Below are positions 9,402 through 17,642 of a DNA stretch of 33,909 nt, piece by piece; positions within the stretch are counted from its first letter, which is position 1, and every line of letters begins with the position of its first letter. The translations under genes and the position numbers were made by a program. The stretch comes from Deltaproteobacteria bacterium (GTDB taxonomy: Bacteria; Desulfobacterota; Syntrophobacteria; BM002), in contig JAFDGZ010000058.1 in assembly GCA_019309045.1 (NCBI GenBank), forward strand, positions 1 to 33,909, in the 5' to 3' direction. The notes under the pieces are model-generated. The model was not told the origin of the DNA. It made no database searches and saw nothing but the letters and a program-made list of their open reading frames with translations.

Positions 9402-10088
9402 CTAGTGTTCTGCCCGCATTGCCTCCACCGGCTCCATCCTGGCCGCTACTATGGCCGGATAGAGAACCCCCAGAAGACTGAGGCCACAGCCTACGCCAAT
9501 GGACAGGAGAAAGGACTCTCCTACAGCCGCCCACGGAATGAACTTCCAGACTGCAGCACCAAAACGTACCAGGCCAGTACCGAGGGCAAAGGCCCCTCCC
9601 AACAACGACCCGGCTGTGGCCCCAACGAACCCCTGCATGCCAGCCTCCAGCAAAAAGAGGCGCAGGACAAAGCTGTCCAGGGCCCCCAGACACTTGATAG
9701 TGCCTATCTCCCGAAAACGTTCGGTCACCGCCATGAGTTGGGCATTGATGATACCCACAGCACACACGAGCAGCGACAGGAAGACGATCCATCTCTGCTT
9801 GGCACTGCTGCCCACCGAGGTGGTTCCTGGGGTCACGTCAAAGCCGGCCTGGATCAGTGCCCTGTACATGGCAGGATCATCGCTGGCCAGAGCGCCGTTG
9901 GCCACATCAGTTCCTACCCTTACATAGCTGAAAAACAACACCGCCAGCACCAGGCTCATGGTAGTAATGAGCGATCTGAAAAAGCGCACTCGCAGGCTTT
10001 TCAGGCTTATTTCTACAGATTTTCTGAATGGCAGCACCACCTGTCTGTCAACAGAACTGGGGGCACCTGCAGACGATCCTGAAGACAT
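9402..10088 (-). CDS. Short FtsX-type ABC permease
   Basis: The 228-residue protein has one N-terminal membrane helix (about 38-58), a very short extracytoplasmic stretch of roughly 40 residues, and a C-terminal FtsX block with three helices. It contains the conserved loop ERFREIGTIKCLGA, which in this family contacts the ATPase, and ends in the usual ARMEPVEAMRAE-type tail. Family members normally carry a periplasmic domain of about 200 residues, so this is a minimal permease. It is the first gene of the transport group, 82 bp upstream of the ATPase. With the giant permease it would form an asymmetric pair; that pairing is inferred from gene order. An AGGA lies about 11 nt before the ATG. 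Confidence 0.85.
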   Translation of the reverse strand: MSSGSSAGAPSSVDRQVVLPFRKSVEISLKSLRVRFFRSLITTMSLVLAVLFFSYVRVGTDVANGALASDDPAMYRALIQAGFDVTPGTTSVGSSAKQRWIVFLSLLVCAVGIINAQLMAVTERFREIGTIKCLGALDSFVLRLFLLEAGMQGFVGATAGSLLGGAFALGTGLVRFGAAVWKFIPWAAVGESFLLSIGVGCGLSLLGVLYPAIVAARMEPVEAMRAEH

Positions 10089-10217
10089 TCTCTACAATCC
10101 TGTATTGATTCAGTAGTGTGAGATTCCAGTTCTTTGAAAACGAAAAAATAGCACATATGGCAGTGGGCGCCAAACTGGAAATGATGCTCCTGCCGTCCCT
10201 GTCAACCTGTCACTCCC

Positions 10218-11024
10218 TTACCTTTGCCTTTGCTTTTCCTCGCCCAGCGTCCCCAGATGAACGATTCTCACATGCTGCCACTGCTTTAAAGTTTCCAGGA
10301 GAAAATCCAGGAAGCGGAAAGCCGCCCGGTTCATCCTCTGGTGATGTATCATGAAGCCGCAGAATCCGGCCTGCATGCTGTGCCGCATTTCGCACCACAG
10401 ACCGTTCCAGCCCTCTTCGGCTGAAGTCTCTTTTCGAGTGTGCAGGTCAACTGTCACTGGCAGGTGCAGAATGTTACCCTGCCAAAGAGGCCCAGGGGAG
10501 CCGCTGGCGGATATGGCTCTATAGCCGAGGCTGCTGAGGGCGGCCAGCGTCTCCTGATCGCATCGATTCCAGGGCGGGGTGAAAATACGGTGTAACTCCT
10601 CATTGATCAGTGAGCTCAGTCGTTGGAAGCCCTTTAGCAGATCAGCTCTTTTCGCTTCTCTGGAGCGACTCGGGCCAAACTCCTGCTTTTTCCCATCTTT
10701 TTCGTGGTTGCAATGGCGCCAACCGTGTTGAATCCAGGCCCATAATCCGGAATTTCCACCACAGCTATCAGCCAATTGCTGCCAACGACTGCAAGTGAGC
10801 CAGGCAGGGACGACCGCCAGGGTGAGAGGGACCGTGTGTCCTCGAAACAGTTTGACCAGGTGAGCAAAACTGCGGCTGGGAACCCCCACATCATCTGCTC
10901 TGAAAAATACAACAATCTCTTGCTTTGCTGCAGCAAGAGATTCAGCTAAGATGCACCGCAGCTGGTCGGCCATATCTGTTAGCGGCTCCACCCAGAGGGA
11001 GGAGATTCCCGAGCTCGCGATCAC
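10218..11024 (-). CDS. Polysaccharide deacetylase-like protein (CE4/WalW-like fold)
   Basis: This 268-residue protein starts at a GTG, 2 bp after the stop of the upstream glycosyltransferase. FRADDVG (41-47) matches the Asp-Asp metal/catalytic motif of polysaccharide deacetylases, HGWRH (100-104) the His motif, and TPPWNR (149-154) the active-site Pro/Trp/Arg region. CE4 enzymes remove N- or O-acetyl groups from glycans using a divalent metal. No signal peptide is evident, which suggests a cytoplasmic precursor as substrate. Last gene of the tightly packed glycosyltransferase group, so its substrate is probably the glycan made there. An in-frame ATG at 10973 is an alternative start. Confidence 0.8.
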   Translation of the reverse strand: MIASSGISSLWVEPLTDMADQLRCILAESLAAAKQEIVVFFRADDVGVPSRSFAHLVKLFRGHTVPLTLAVVPAWLTCSRWQQLADSCGGNSGLWAWIQHGWRHCNHEKDGKKQEFGPSRSREAKRADLLKGFQRLSSLINEELHRIFTPPWNRCDQETLAALSSLGYRAISASGSPGPLWQGNILHLPVTVDLHTRKETSAEEGWNGLWCEMRHSMQAGFCGFMIHHQRMNRAAFRFLDFLLETLKQWQHVRIVHLGTLGEEKQRQR

Positions 11025-11026
11025 AA

Positions 11027-12202
11027 TTATTCTCTATCCTTTCCTGCTACCCTGTCATACCGCGATTCCAGCCAGAGAGCAGTCTCGACAGCACCATCGA
11101 TTCTAATTTCCCCGCTCCTTGTGGGGCGACCTCTGGCAAGCTTTCTGGCAACCGCTGCTGCCAGCCAGTCTACATCCAGAGTCTCTACTGCCTCCACATC
11201 GACAAGACGCGATAGCTTGTCCACCCTGAACCGCTGTTCACGGTTCTGCTCGAAAGGCCAGAGAAGCGCTGGTACTCCACAGGCAACCACGTTCATGCAA
11301 GTATTGTATCCAGCCATACTGATAGAGAGATCTGCAGCATCAAGATAAGAAAGGAATAGCCTGGTAAAACGGCGGACAGTCACATTGGTGTATGCCCTGG
11401 CCTGCAACTGTTCAAATTCCAGCTCGCTCATATAGGGCCCAGTGAACATGAACAACCACATTCTCTTTTTGCCAGTCAATTCACGGTAAACATCCAGCAC
11501 TGCATGCAGCAGCGGCGCCCCTACCCTGCCCCCGCCAATGCTGGCCACGAGCACTGTTTCCGCTGCGCCGATCCCCAGGCGCTCTCGCAGTTTGGCGCCG
11601 GCATGCTCCTCTGGTCTGGCTGTGACGAACCCGGTGTACACCACAGGGATCTGAATATGCTCAGTGCTGCGAAAGGACTCAGCCAAAGTGACTACGGCAG
11701 GGTCAGCATGAACCAGCAGTGCATCGAAGTAGGTGTTGAGTACAGCCAGCACTCGCTGCTCATAGGCTCGCTGATCTTGCTTTTCAACCAGGATGTCTCT
11801 CAGGCTGCAGACAACCCTGGTTGGTCCCAACTCTCCGGAGCGAATACCCTCGAGGATAGGCAGCAATTCGAACTTGAAGCTGTTGCGCCCGAAAGGATAC
11901 AGCTCCACTAGAAAAAGATCAGGGTTGAAGCTCCTCATGAGCGCCATTAATATCCTTTGCCTCTCTTTCTTTACCTCCTTCAGTGAGCGGCCGGCTTCAC
12001 CTGGATACACTCTGGTAAATTCCGGGTCCATTCTCAGTTCAGGCAGCTGGCAAGTGCGCACCTGCTCCGGCAGCTCGATTTCCACAACAGGGCCTCCGGT
12101 GACCAGCACCACCTGGTGCCTCCTGAAAGCCCTGGTCAACTCCACGGTGCGGAATAGATGTCCCATGCCGAGGACATGCTGGCAGTATTGCACTATTTTC
12201 AT
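11027..12202 (-). CDS. MurG-like (GT28-type) glycosyltransferase
   Basis: This protein of about 391 residues has a two-domain GT-B architecture. An N-terminal GMGHLFRT motif resembles the glycine/histidine loop of MurG-type enzymes. A central SIGGGRVGAPLL starts the second domain, and ADLSISMAGYNTCMNVVACG near residue 291 matches the sugar-nucleotide-binding region (MGGYNT/E-type). The enzyme probably transfers a sugar from a nucleotide donor. ATG 12202 overlaps the stop of the histidine phosphatase gene by one base (TGATG), a sign of translational coupling; a GTG one codon upstream (12205) is an alternative. It is distantly related to the protein at 16130-17374. Donor and acceptor are unknown. 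Confidence 0.85.
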   Translation of the reverse strand: MKIVQYCQHVLGMGHLFRTVELTRAFRRHQVVLVTGGPVVEIELPEQVRTCQLPELRMDPEFTRVYPGEAGRSLKEVKKERQRILMALMRSFNPDLFLVELYPFGRNSFKFELLPILEGIRSGELGPTRVVCSLRDILVEKQDQRAYEQRVLAVLNTYFDALLVHADPAVVTLAESFRSTEHIQIPVVYTGFVTARPEEHAGAKLRERLGIGAAETVLVASIGGGRVGAPLLHAVLDVYRELTGKKRMWLFMFTGPYMSELEFEQLQARAYTNVTVRRFTRLFLSYLDAADLSISMAGYNTCMNVVACGVPALLWPFEQNREQRFRVDKLSRLVDVEAVETLDVDWLAAAVARKLARGRPTRSGEIRIDGAVETALWLESRYDRVAGKDRE

Positions 12203-12810
12203 CACTCTATGGGCTCATTCAGGCGCGCAACAGCAATATCAGCAGCATTGCAGGAAAGACGATGCAGCCGGTGCGGCTGCAGCAGCGGCGGTTCTTCCGG
12301 CAAGAACATCCTTTGCAAGGCCCGGTAAATTAAACACTTCAGTACTCCTCCATGAGTTACCACCAACAGTCGGCCGCCCTCGAATTCACTGCACAGATCT
12401 TTCACAGCCATGCTGCTGCGGAGAAAAAGTTCTTCTCTGCTTTCACCCCCTGGAGGCCGAAACTGCCATCCGCGTCTTTGCTGTACTGCCAGTTCTTCAG
12501 GATCCAGATCAACAATTCTCAGCCCCGACCAGCAGCCCCAGTCAAGCTCCCGCAAGCGCGGCTCAATAGACCAGGACAATCCTAGACTCTTGTTGAGAAG
12601 ATGGGCGGTCTGCCTGGCCCTGCCGAGGTCGCTCGACACAAGATGATTCCATTTGTGCCGGCGCAAGGCTCTCCCCCATGCCATCGCATGCAGGCGGCCC
12701 TCATAGGTGAGCATGCTGTCCTGCTGGCCCTGGATGCGCATTTCTCTGTTCCAGACGGTTTCAGCATGGCGAAGCAATACCACTTCCGTTGTCTGCTGCT
12801 CACGTCTCAC
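12202..12810 (-). CDS. Histidine phosphatase family protein (phosphoglycerate mutase-like)
   Basis: The 202-residue protein has LRHAET (13-18) with the phosphorylated His15, SDLGRARQTA (60-69) with the second Arg, catalytic Glu near 88 in the RELDWG segment, and VTHGG (151-155) with the second active-site His. The fold includes phosphoglycerate mutases, alpha-ribazole phosphatase and sugar phosphatases. It uses a GTG start that overlaps the stop of the upstream GT4 gene by 4 bp, and its own stop overlaps the next glycosyltransferase start. Being locked between glycosyltransferase genes suggests dephosphorylation of a sugar or lipid intermediate of the same pathway, rather than cobalamin synthesis; this is inference. 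Confidence 0.9.
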   Translation of the reverse strand: MRREQQTTEVVLLRHAETVWNREMRIQGQQDSMLTYEGRLHAMAWGRALRRHKWNHLVSSDLGRARQTAHLLNKSLGLSWSIEPRLRELDWGCWSGLRIVDLDPEELAVQQRRGWQFRPPGGESREELFLRSSMAVKDLCSEFEGGRLLVVTHGGVLKCLIYRALQRMFLPEEPPLLQPHRLHRLSCNAADIAVARLNEPIE

Positions 12811-13964
12811 TGGCAGTATCCAGGCGATCTCTTTGCAGCTGCTCTCTCAGCTGTCCTAGCTGTCTCACAAATAATTTCATTTACTCGACCGTAATTCCGC
12901 AGAAGGTCGTGATGCTGTCTGACGTATTGCTGGGCGGCCTGTCCCATTTGATACCGCTGTTGCCTGTCTAGTACCAATTTTTCTGTGGCGGCAATAAGTT
13001 GTTCTGTGCTGTAGGGCTCCACCAGCAGACCGCTCACGCCATTGGCCACAACCTCAGGAACACCACCATCCGCAAAAGCTACCACTGGCAGTCCGCATGA
13101 CTGCGCTTCAAGAAAAACCATTCCCAGAGACTCCCTGATACCGGGAAAAAGGAACAGGTCACCGGCGCTATAGAATCGATACATTTCCTCTCGGGGTACC
13201 TGGCCAACAAAACGAACTCTATCCTGAAGCCAACCTTTTGCCAGGCGCTCCAGGGTTCTTTTTTCTGAACCTCGCCCGGCAATAGCCAGGTAGATGGAAT
13301 TATTCTTTTGCCGCAATTTTCCACAACAGCGAATCACCAGGCCGATTCCATCACTTTTCACCCCGGGGCGAAACATGGCGGCAGACAAGACTACCACTTC
13401 GTCAGTTATTCCCCATTCATGCCGTAGCTGCTCTCTGGCCATGGGATCAAACTGGAACCTGTCGGGCTCGAGACCGGGCACTATATAGCTCAGTTTTTCC
13501 TGGGGCAGGAGTCTCTCGAGATTCAGTAAATCTTCCTTTCTATTGGTGAATACGTGCGCAGCCGCAAGCAGGGCGTAGCGATTCAACATGAATCCTGGCC
13601 AGGTCCGCCAGTCTTTCTTTCTTTTGGTGGAATAGATTCCTTGAAATATGAGGTAGGGAATCTGCAAACGCCTGCAGCAAAAAGGCCCGATTATGTCTGG
13701 CGCCTTATAATAAGTGTGATAGCTGAACCAGAGGTCCACCTGCATTTCTCTGGCCCTTTGGCAGGAGCGCTGCAATGCCAGCATTGCTCTGGGCCACAAC
13801 CAGGGTCGCCAGTAGACCCACCTGGCACGAAATCTACTCATCACTCCAAGGCTGTGGCCACACTGCTGCAGGTAGTGGTAAAGTCCGGTGCCGATGGTGA
13901 GATCTCCTGACGGACGTGGATGAGAAAGTGGTTTAAAGGGCGCATAAAAGCCGATACGTAGCAT
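12807..13964 (-). CDS. GT4 family glycosyltransferase
   Basis: The 385-residue GT-B enzyme has the GT4 signature RESLGMVFLEAQSCGLPVVA (277-296), an EX7E motif with Glu278 and Glu286. The donor-domain start is recognisable at LSAAMFRPGVKSDG (193-206), and the C-terminal loop GGVPEVVANGVSGLLV is typical. The N-terminus FYAPFKPLSHPRPSGDLTIG is a usual acceptor-domain glycine-rich opening. It overlaps the histidine phosphatase gene by 4 bp and starts 80 bp after the next upstream GT4 gene. It probably adds a sugar (retaining mechanism in this family) to a lipid-linked or membrane-associated glycan on the cytoplasmic face. Specific sugar unknown. Confidence 0.9.
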   Translation of the reverse strand: MLRIGFYAPFKPLSHPRPSGDLTIGTGLYHYLQQCGHSLGVMSRFRARWVYWRPWLWPRAMLALQRSCQRAREMQVDLWFSYHTYYKAPDIIGPFCCRRLQIPYLIFQGIYSTKRKKDWRTWPGFMLNRYALLAAAHVFTNRKEDLLNLERLLPQEKLSYIVPGLEPDRFQFDPMAREQLRHEWGITDEVVVLSAAMFRPGVKSDGIGLVIRCCGKLRQKNNSIYLAIAGRGSEKRTLERLAKGWLQDRVRFVGQVPREEMYRFYSAGDLFLFPGIRESLGMVFLEAQSCGLPVVAFADGGVPEVVANGVSGLLVEPYSTEQLIAATEKLVLDRQQRYQMGQAAQQYVRQHHDLLRNYGRVNEIICETARTAERAAAKRSPGYCQ

Positions 13965-14044
13965 TGTCTCTCAATGGCTGCTGGGGCATGCTTACCCTAC
14001 TACCAATTTGCCGCTGTCTTCAGTAAGTGCCAAGAGCAGCGTAG

Positions 14045-15316
14045 CTAGCCAGCCATGACCTTGCCTGGTCGTCTCGGCAAACCCGCATCTGCAAACAACT
14101 CCCCCAGCTGGCCGATAAGATGTCGATTGTCGAACTGGCGCAGCACCTTGTCTCGGGCCGCCTGAATAATGCTGCTGCGCAGCTCCTGGTCCAGCAACAG
14201 CCTTTTCATTGCTGCGGCCATGGCTTCGGGTCGACCTGGCGGCACCAGCAGGCCATGGCGACCATCTTCCAGTGCTTCCGGAATGGCAGAAACCGTCGTG
14301 GCCACTACCGGTAGTCCCATGGCCATACTTTCAAGAAGCACGTTGGGAATACCATCTCTGTCACCGTTTCTGGCCACCTCGCAGCCCAGGACAAAGAGAT
14401 CAGAATTCTGGTAATGCTGCAGAACTTCCTCGTGAGGCAGCGTGCCGAGCCATTCGCTCATCCGACCAAGATGGAGCCGAGCGAGTTCCTGGAGGATCTG
14501 CTGCCTCTGTTCGCCATCCCCTATGAGGGAATAATGAAAGTCCGTCCCCCTATCTCGCAGCAGCTTCAAAGCACGGAACACTGTGGGCAGCCCTTTTTTT
14601 TCCACCAGACGCGCCACCGACAATAATCTATAGGGCGGCTCAGGTCTCCGCTGTGTAGAAACTGCGGAAAAAAGGCGCACATCAATGCCATGATAGATGC
14701 AGTGAATGGGGCCAGCTCCAGCAGCAAGTCGCTCGAGATACCTTTTATTGTATTGTGTACAGGTAACCACAAATTGCGCCAGTCTGATCTTTTCCTCGAG
14801 CTGCTCGGGAGCCGAGGTGTAAATGTCTTTGGCGTGCGCCGTAAAACTGAAGGGCAAACCAGAGAGACAGCTGCTAAACAAGGCCACCGAAGTAGGCGAA
14901 TGAGCAAAGTGAGCGTGAATATGCTGTACCCCCGAGTTGGGCAAAACCGCATGGACAAGGTAGCCTGCCTGCAGCAGATGCTTGATAGAGGCAAGCTTGT
15001 GGCTGCGCCTGTAGCGTTTCACCATGAGCCTGTACGCTTTTGCGTAGGCTGCAGGCCGCCTGCCCATCAACTGGACATTGTGGTACATCAAGCGGGCAAG
15101 GGGTGCGATGAGCGTTTCCGGCAAATAGTCCACGGGTGCTTTGATCTGGCTGACGCTCTTATGACTAAAGGCTTCTCGCGGCTGGCGCATAGAAATGATA
15201 TGCAGAGGAAACCCCATGTCTTCCAGGAGTAGAATCTCATTTGAGATAAAGGTCTCTGAGATGCGGGGGTAGCCTTTGAGCAGGAAACCAAGCACTTTTT
15301 CAGGACGACAGGTCAT
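14045..15316 (-). CDS. GT4 family glycosyltransferase (colanic-acid WcaL-like)
   Basis: This protein of about 423 residues belongs to the WcaL/exopolysaccharide type of GT4. It opens with FLLKGYPRISETFISNEI, a hallmark of that subgroup, and carries HIHAHFAHSPTSVA and the donor-site segment DGIPNVLLESMAMGLPVVAT, where Asp replaces the first Glu of the usual EX7E, as is common in this subgroup. ATG at 15316 is preferred over a TTG two codons upstream; no strong Shine-Dalgarno is seen at either. It heads the dense part of the cluster and is preceded by an 813-bp non-coding region, so a promoter is expected just upstream. It probably transfers a sugar to a growing envelope or exopolysaccharide unit. 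Confidence 0.9.
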   Translation of the reverse strand: MTCRPEKVLGFLLKGYPRISETFISNEILLLEDMGFPLHIISMRQPREAFSHKSVSQIKAPVDYLPETLIAPLARLMYHNVQLMGRRPAAYAKAYRLMVKRYRRSHKLASIKHLLQAGYLVHAVLPNSGVQHIHAHFAHSPTSVALFSSCLSGLPFSFTAHAKDIYTSAPEQLEEKIRLAQFVVTCTQYNKRYLERLAAGAGPIHCIYHGIDVRLFSAVSTQRRPEPPYRLLSVARLVEKKGLPTVFRALKLLRDRGTDFHYSLIGDGEQRQQILQELARLHLGRMSEWLGTLPHEEVLQHYQNSDLFVLGCEVARNGDRDGIPNVLLESMAMGLPVVATTVSAIPEALEDGRHGLLVPPGRPEAMAAAMKRLLLDQELRSSIIQAARDKVLRQFDNRHLIGQLGELFADAGLPRRPGKVMAG

Positions 15317-15506
15317 ATACAAACTCTAGAGATGGCTGCTGGCATGGCAACGACGGGCTCTAGGCTCTGCACTCTGGCAGGAAACAATCACCCAGTATCT
15401 TGATACGAACAGAGGAGCCAGGAGTTTTCACACTCCACCATTCATGGCCAATCATCTGCCTTGGTGTAGCTGTCTGCCGAAGGGCGCTCCCTAACGCTAA
15501 GCAGTA

Positions 15507-15534
15507 TCGGTTGACGGCAAAATGAAAGTGCACC
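15507..15534 (+). repeat. Diverged inverted repeat, left arm
   Basis: These 28 bases match the reverse complement of 15695-15722 at 24 positions by eye. Weaker similarity continues outward to about 15486 and 15745. Read on the plus strand, the frame gives VSVDGKMKVH but is interrupted by stops on either side. Confidence 0.7.
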
Positions 15535-15640
15535 CCTTGCACTAGCCGATTGCTGCCGGCTAACCTGAAGGCTGAGCCAGTGGCTCAGTATTACAATGGC
15601 GCCATGGCGCAATTGCTTGCCGAAATAGATAGCAACACAG

Positions 15641-15670
15641 GGCAACGCAGGCTAAAGCCTGCGGCTACCA
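15641..15670 (+). repeat. REP-like palindromic repeat, copy 1
   Basis: The core CGCAGGCT-AA-AGCCTGCG (15646-15663) is a perfect 8-bp stem with a 2-nt loop. It is flanked by GGCAA on the left and GCTACCA on the right. A second copy with the same flanks lies at 32219-32248; about 27 of 32 bases agree. Dispersed elements of this form are common between genes in many bacterial chromosomes. Confidence 0.75.
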
Positions 15671-15694
15671 ACTGGCTGCCGATCTTGGTTATCA

Positions 15695-15722
15695 GGTGCA
15701 TTTCAATTTTGCCATCAACCGA
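15695..15722 (-). repeat. Diverged inverted repeat, right arm
   Basis: Partner of 15507-15534 in opposite orientation. On the minus strand it reads as GYRLEVSVDGKIEMHL with no stop, so the pair looks like two copies of a short coding-like segment, one decayed. The parent gene was not recognised. Confidence 0.7.
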
Positions 15723-16129
15723 AACTTCTAACCGATAGCCAGGTTTTAGAAGCCTCTGCCCTTACCTGACCCATGGCTCCGGCAAGCCGTACAGGGTCTG
15801 TTACGTCTTTCGGCTAGCCGTTTCGAGGAAGAATGCTAACATGTAAAGCGCTGTCCAGTCCAGCAGGAAGAGCTCGTTCATTGCCGCGGCAATCAGACAT
15901 CTGCACATACGATGTTGGTTGCAATACTCTGGGGAAATTCTCCAGATGATTGTCTGGCTATTGCGTGAATCGCAGCGGCCTGGCTGGAAAGGCTTAGATA
16001 TTCGCAGGCAACGCCTGAATGTTGGCTGGACCAGAACCAGCTGAGGGCAAGCACCAACTGCCCCATTAGGGCCTGCATGAAATAAGGATGTGCCAGGAAG
16101 GGTCTCGGCCAGCTGCTGTCAGCAGGAAA

Positions 16130-17374
16130 TCATGCACTCGCAGTCATGCTGCATGAATTCCTCTGTTGATCCCCTTCATTGTTCAGCAGGCGAAATTCGG
16201 CAAGCCGCCGCCGAATTACTTCTATGGCAGTAAAGCGGAAGTCTTCTATGGCCTGCAGGTAAGGCTCCGGCCGTTCGAGAAGAGAATGCACTTTCTGACG
16301 GAGCAAATCTGGTTCGAGCTGCCGCCACGGAATATAGTCCACCAGTTGATGCTTGTGCAGGATCTGCGCCCGTATGAGCTGCTCCCGCCTCGGTTGCTCT
16401 CGCGGCACGATGAGAGAGAGCTTTTTCTGGCTCAACAGTTCACAAACCGTATTGTAGCCGCCCATGCTTACCACCAGATCAGCAGCACCGATTATTCGCT
16501 CCATCCGTCGGTAGAAGCGATAGAAGCGGATTTGTAGACGCCTCGCCCGCCGGGCAATCTCGTTGCGCTTCTTTTTGGGCATAAAGGGTCCGGTGATAAT
16601 AACCGTCTTGTAGTAAGGAAGTTCTGCTTCATTCTCCAACATGGTCAGGTAGGTGTCCGTCAAGGCATAGCCGTCACCCCCACCTCCAGTTGTGACCACC
16701 ACCAGTTTGTCTCCTGCACCGAGTCCTTGCTCTCGCCTCACCTCCCTCAGGGTGGCTGGCTTGGTTACCGCCCGGGCAATATAGCCGGTAAACAAGGTCT
16801 TGCGGGCGATTGATTCAGGAAGCTGATATTCTCTGATAGGATCGTAATATTCTTGTTTGCCATACACCCAAATTTCCGAGTAGTATCGCTGCAAAACCTG
16901 ATAGACGCCTTTTTCTTCCCAGTCCCGCCGCGTACTTTCCGCATCGTCCATTATGTCTCTCAGGCCCAGCACTGTTCTGGTGCGGGGTTGACAGCGCTGC
17001 ATCCATTTCAGGGTGGGAATAACCTCCCTTTTAAGACCCAGGGGAGCTTTATCAACAATAAACAGGTCTGGCTGAAAGGCCTTGGCTGTGGCGGTGATAA
17101 TTGTCTGCCTGATGTTGAGAGCATGCTTGGCATCTATTTTGATGGAAAGCGGCAGGTACTCTTCATTGGTCATCTTGATCATGCCGGGAATTCTGACAAA
17201 ATCAATCTGGCTGGGAAAATCGAAACGACCCACAATAGGAGAACCCGTAAGGATGAGGATATTGACATTTGGTTCTCTCAGTTGCGTGGCTATAGCCAGA
17301 GTACGCCGGATATGGCCCAGGCCATAGGTGTCGTGAGAGTACATGAGAATATTGTAGGTGGGCCTACGGGCCAT
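16130..17374 (-). CDS. MurG-like predicted glycosyltransferase (COG4671-type)
   Basis: The 414-residue GT-B protein opens with YNILMYSHDTYGLGHIRRTL, a His-containing loop seen in predicted glycosyltransferases related to MurG. The second domain begins with VVVTTGGGGDGYAL (225-238), and SMGGYNTVCELL (303-314) matches the UDP-sugar-binding region. A basic patch PRREQ follows. It probably acts in the cytoplasm on a membrane-associated acceptor. It lies on the same strand as the acyltransferase 268 bp upstream and the GT4 genes downstream, so it likely belongs to the same envelope-glycan locus. A promoter-like pair precedes it. Donor and acceptor are unknown. Confidence 0.85.
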   Translation of the reverse strand: MARRPTYNILMYSHDTYGLGHIRRTLAIATQLREPNVNILILTGSPIVGRFDFPSQIDFVRIPGMIKMTNEEYLPLSIKIDAKHALNIRQTIITATAKAFQPDLFIVDKAPLGLKREVIPTLKWMQRCQPRTRTVLGLRDIMDDAESTRRDWEEKGVYQVLQRYYSEIWVYGKQEYYDPIREYQLPESIARKTLFTGYIARAVTKPATLREVRREQGLGAGDKLVVVTTGGGGDGYALTDTYLTMLENEAELPYYKTVIITGPFMPKKKRNEIARRARRLQIRFYRFYRRMERIIGAADLVVSMGGYNTVCELLSQKKLSLIVPREQPRREQLIRAQILHKHQLVDYIPWRQLEPDLLRQKVHSLLERPEPYLQAIEDFRFTAIEVIRRRLAEFRLLNNEGDQQRNSCSMTASA

Positions 17375-17461
17375 GCCAGTTTCCAGTCGGTGTGGGTATC
17401 AAAAATATAATAGGAAGGTACTTCCGAGTGGCCCTTTTGGTTCAACGGCCAAAACAGAGAG

Positions 17462-17490
17462 ACTTTACTAGATGGATCTTCAAAGGTCAA
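17462..17490 (-). promoter_or_regulatory. Candidate sigma70 promoter for the MurG-like gene
   Basis: On the minus strand TTGACC (17485-17490) and TAAAGT (17462-17467) are separated by 17 bp and lie about 90 bp upstream of the ATG at 17374. The -35 matches the consensus at 5 of 6 bases and the -10 at 4 of 6. Chance occurrence is possible. Confidence 0.4.
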
Positions 17491-17642
17491 GAGAAACTCC
17501 CGACTCCTGGCGGTGTGATTGAATGGCGTAGGGTTCTGCAAGTGAACCGTCTTAGGTGGGCAAAAACAGCTAGTTCAATAGAGGTCCCATTATTCCAGGG
17601 CTCAGGCAGCTTTTGGCAGCCAAAAAATCATTGCCACTGGCG

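Larger units (their letters stand above)
15317..16129 (-). other. Non-coding stretch with repeats and likely gene debris
   Basis: I find no convincing gene in these 813 bp; the short open frames have no family resemblance or ribosome sites. It holds a REP-like hairpin (15641-15670), a second 7-bp-stem hairpin at 15572-15588, and a diverged inverted repeat (15507-15534 against 15695-15722). It must also contain the promoter of the GT4 gene at its left end, but none is clear enough to call. Confidence 0.6.

Noticed and set aside
9345-10082. Rightward 245-codon open frame
   Set aside because: Antisense to the short FtsX permease, which is well supported by motifs and gene order.
15775-15835. 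Possible cyclic-di-GMP riboswitch-like sequence (GACCC...GGGTC stem on the minus strand)
   Set aside because: The short stem and a GGTAA-like end are present, but the conserved core of the class could not be matched, and no gene starts in the right place downstream.
15360-16078. Several open frames of 60-67 codons between glycosyltransferase genes
   Set aside because: They lie on both strands, overlap one another and the repeats, and have no ribosome sites or motifs.
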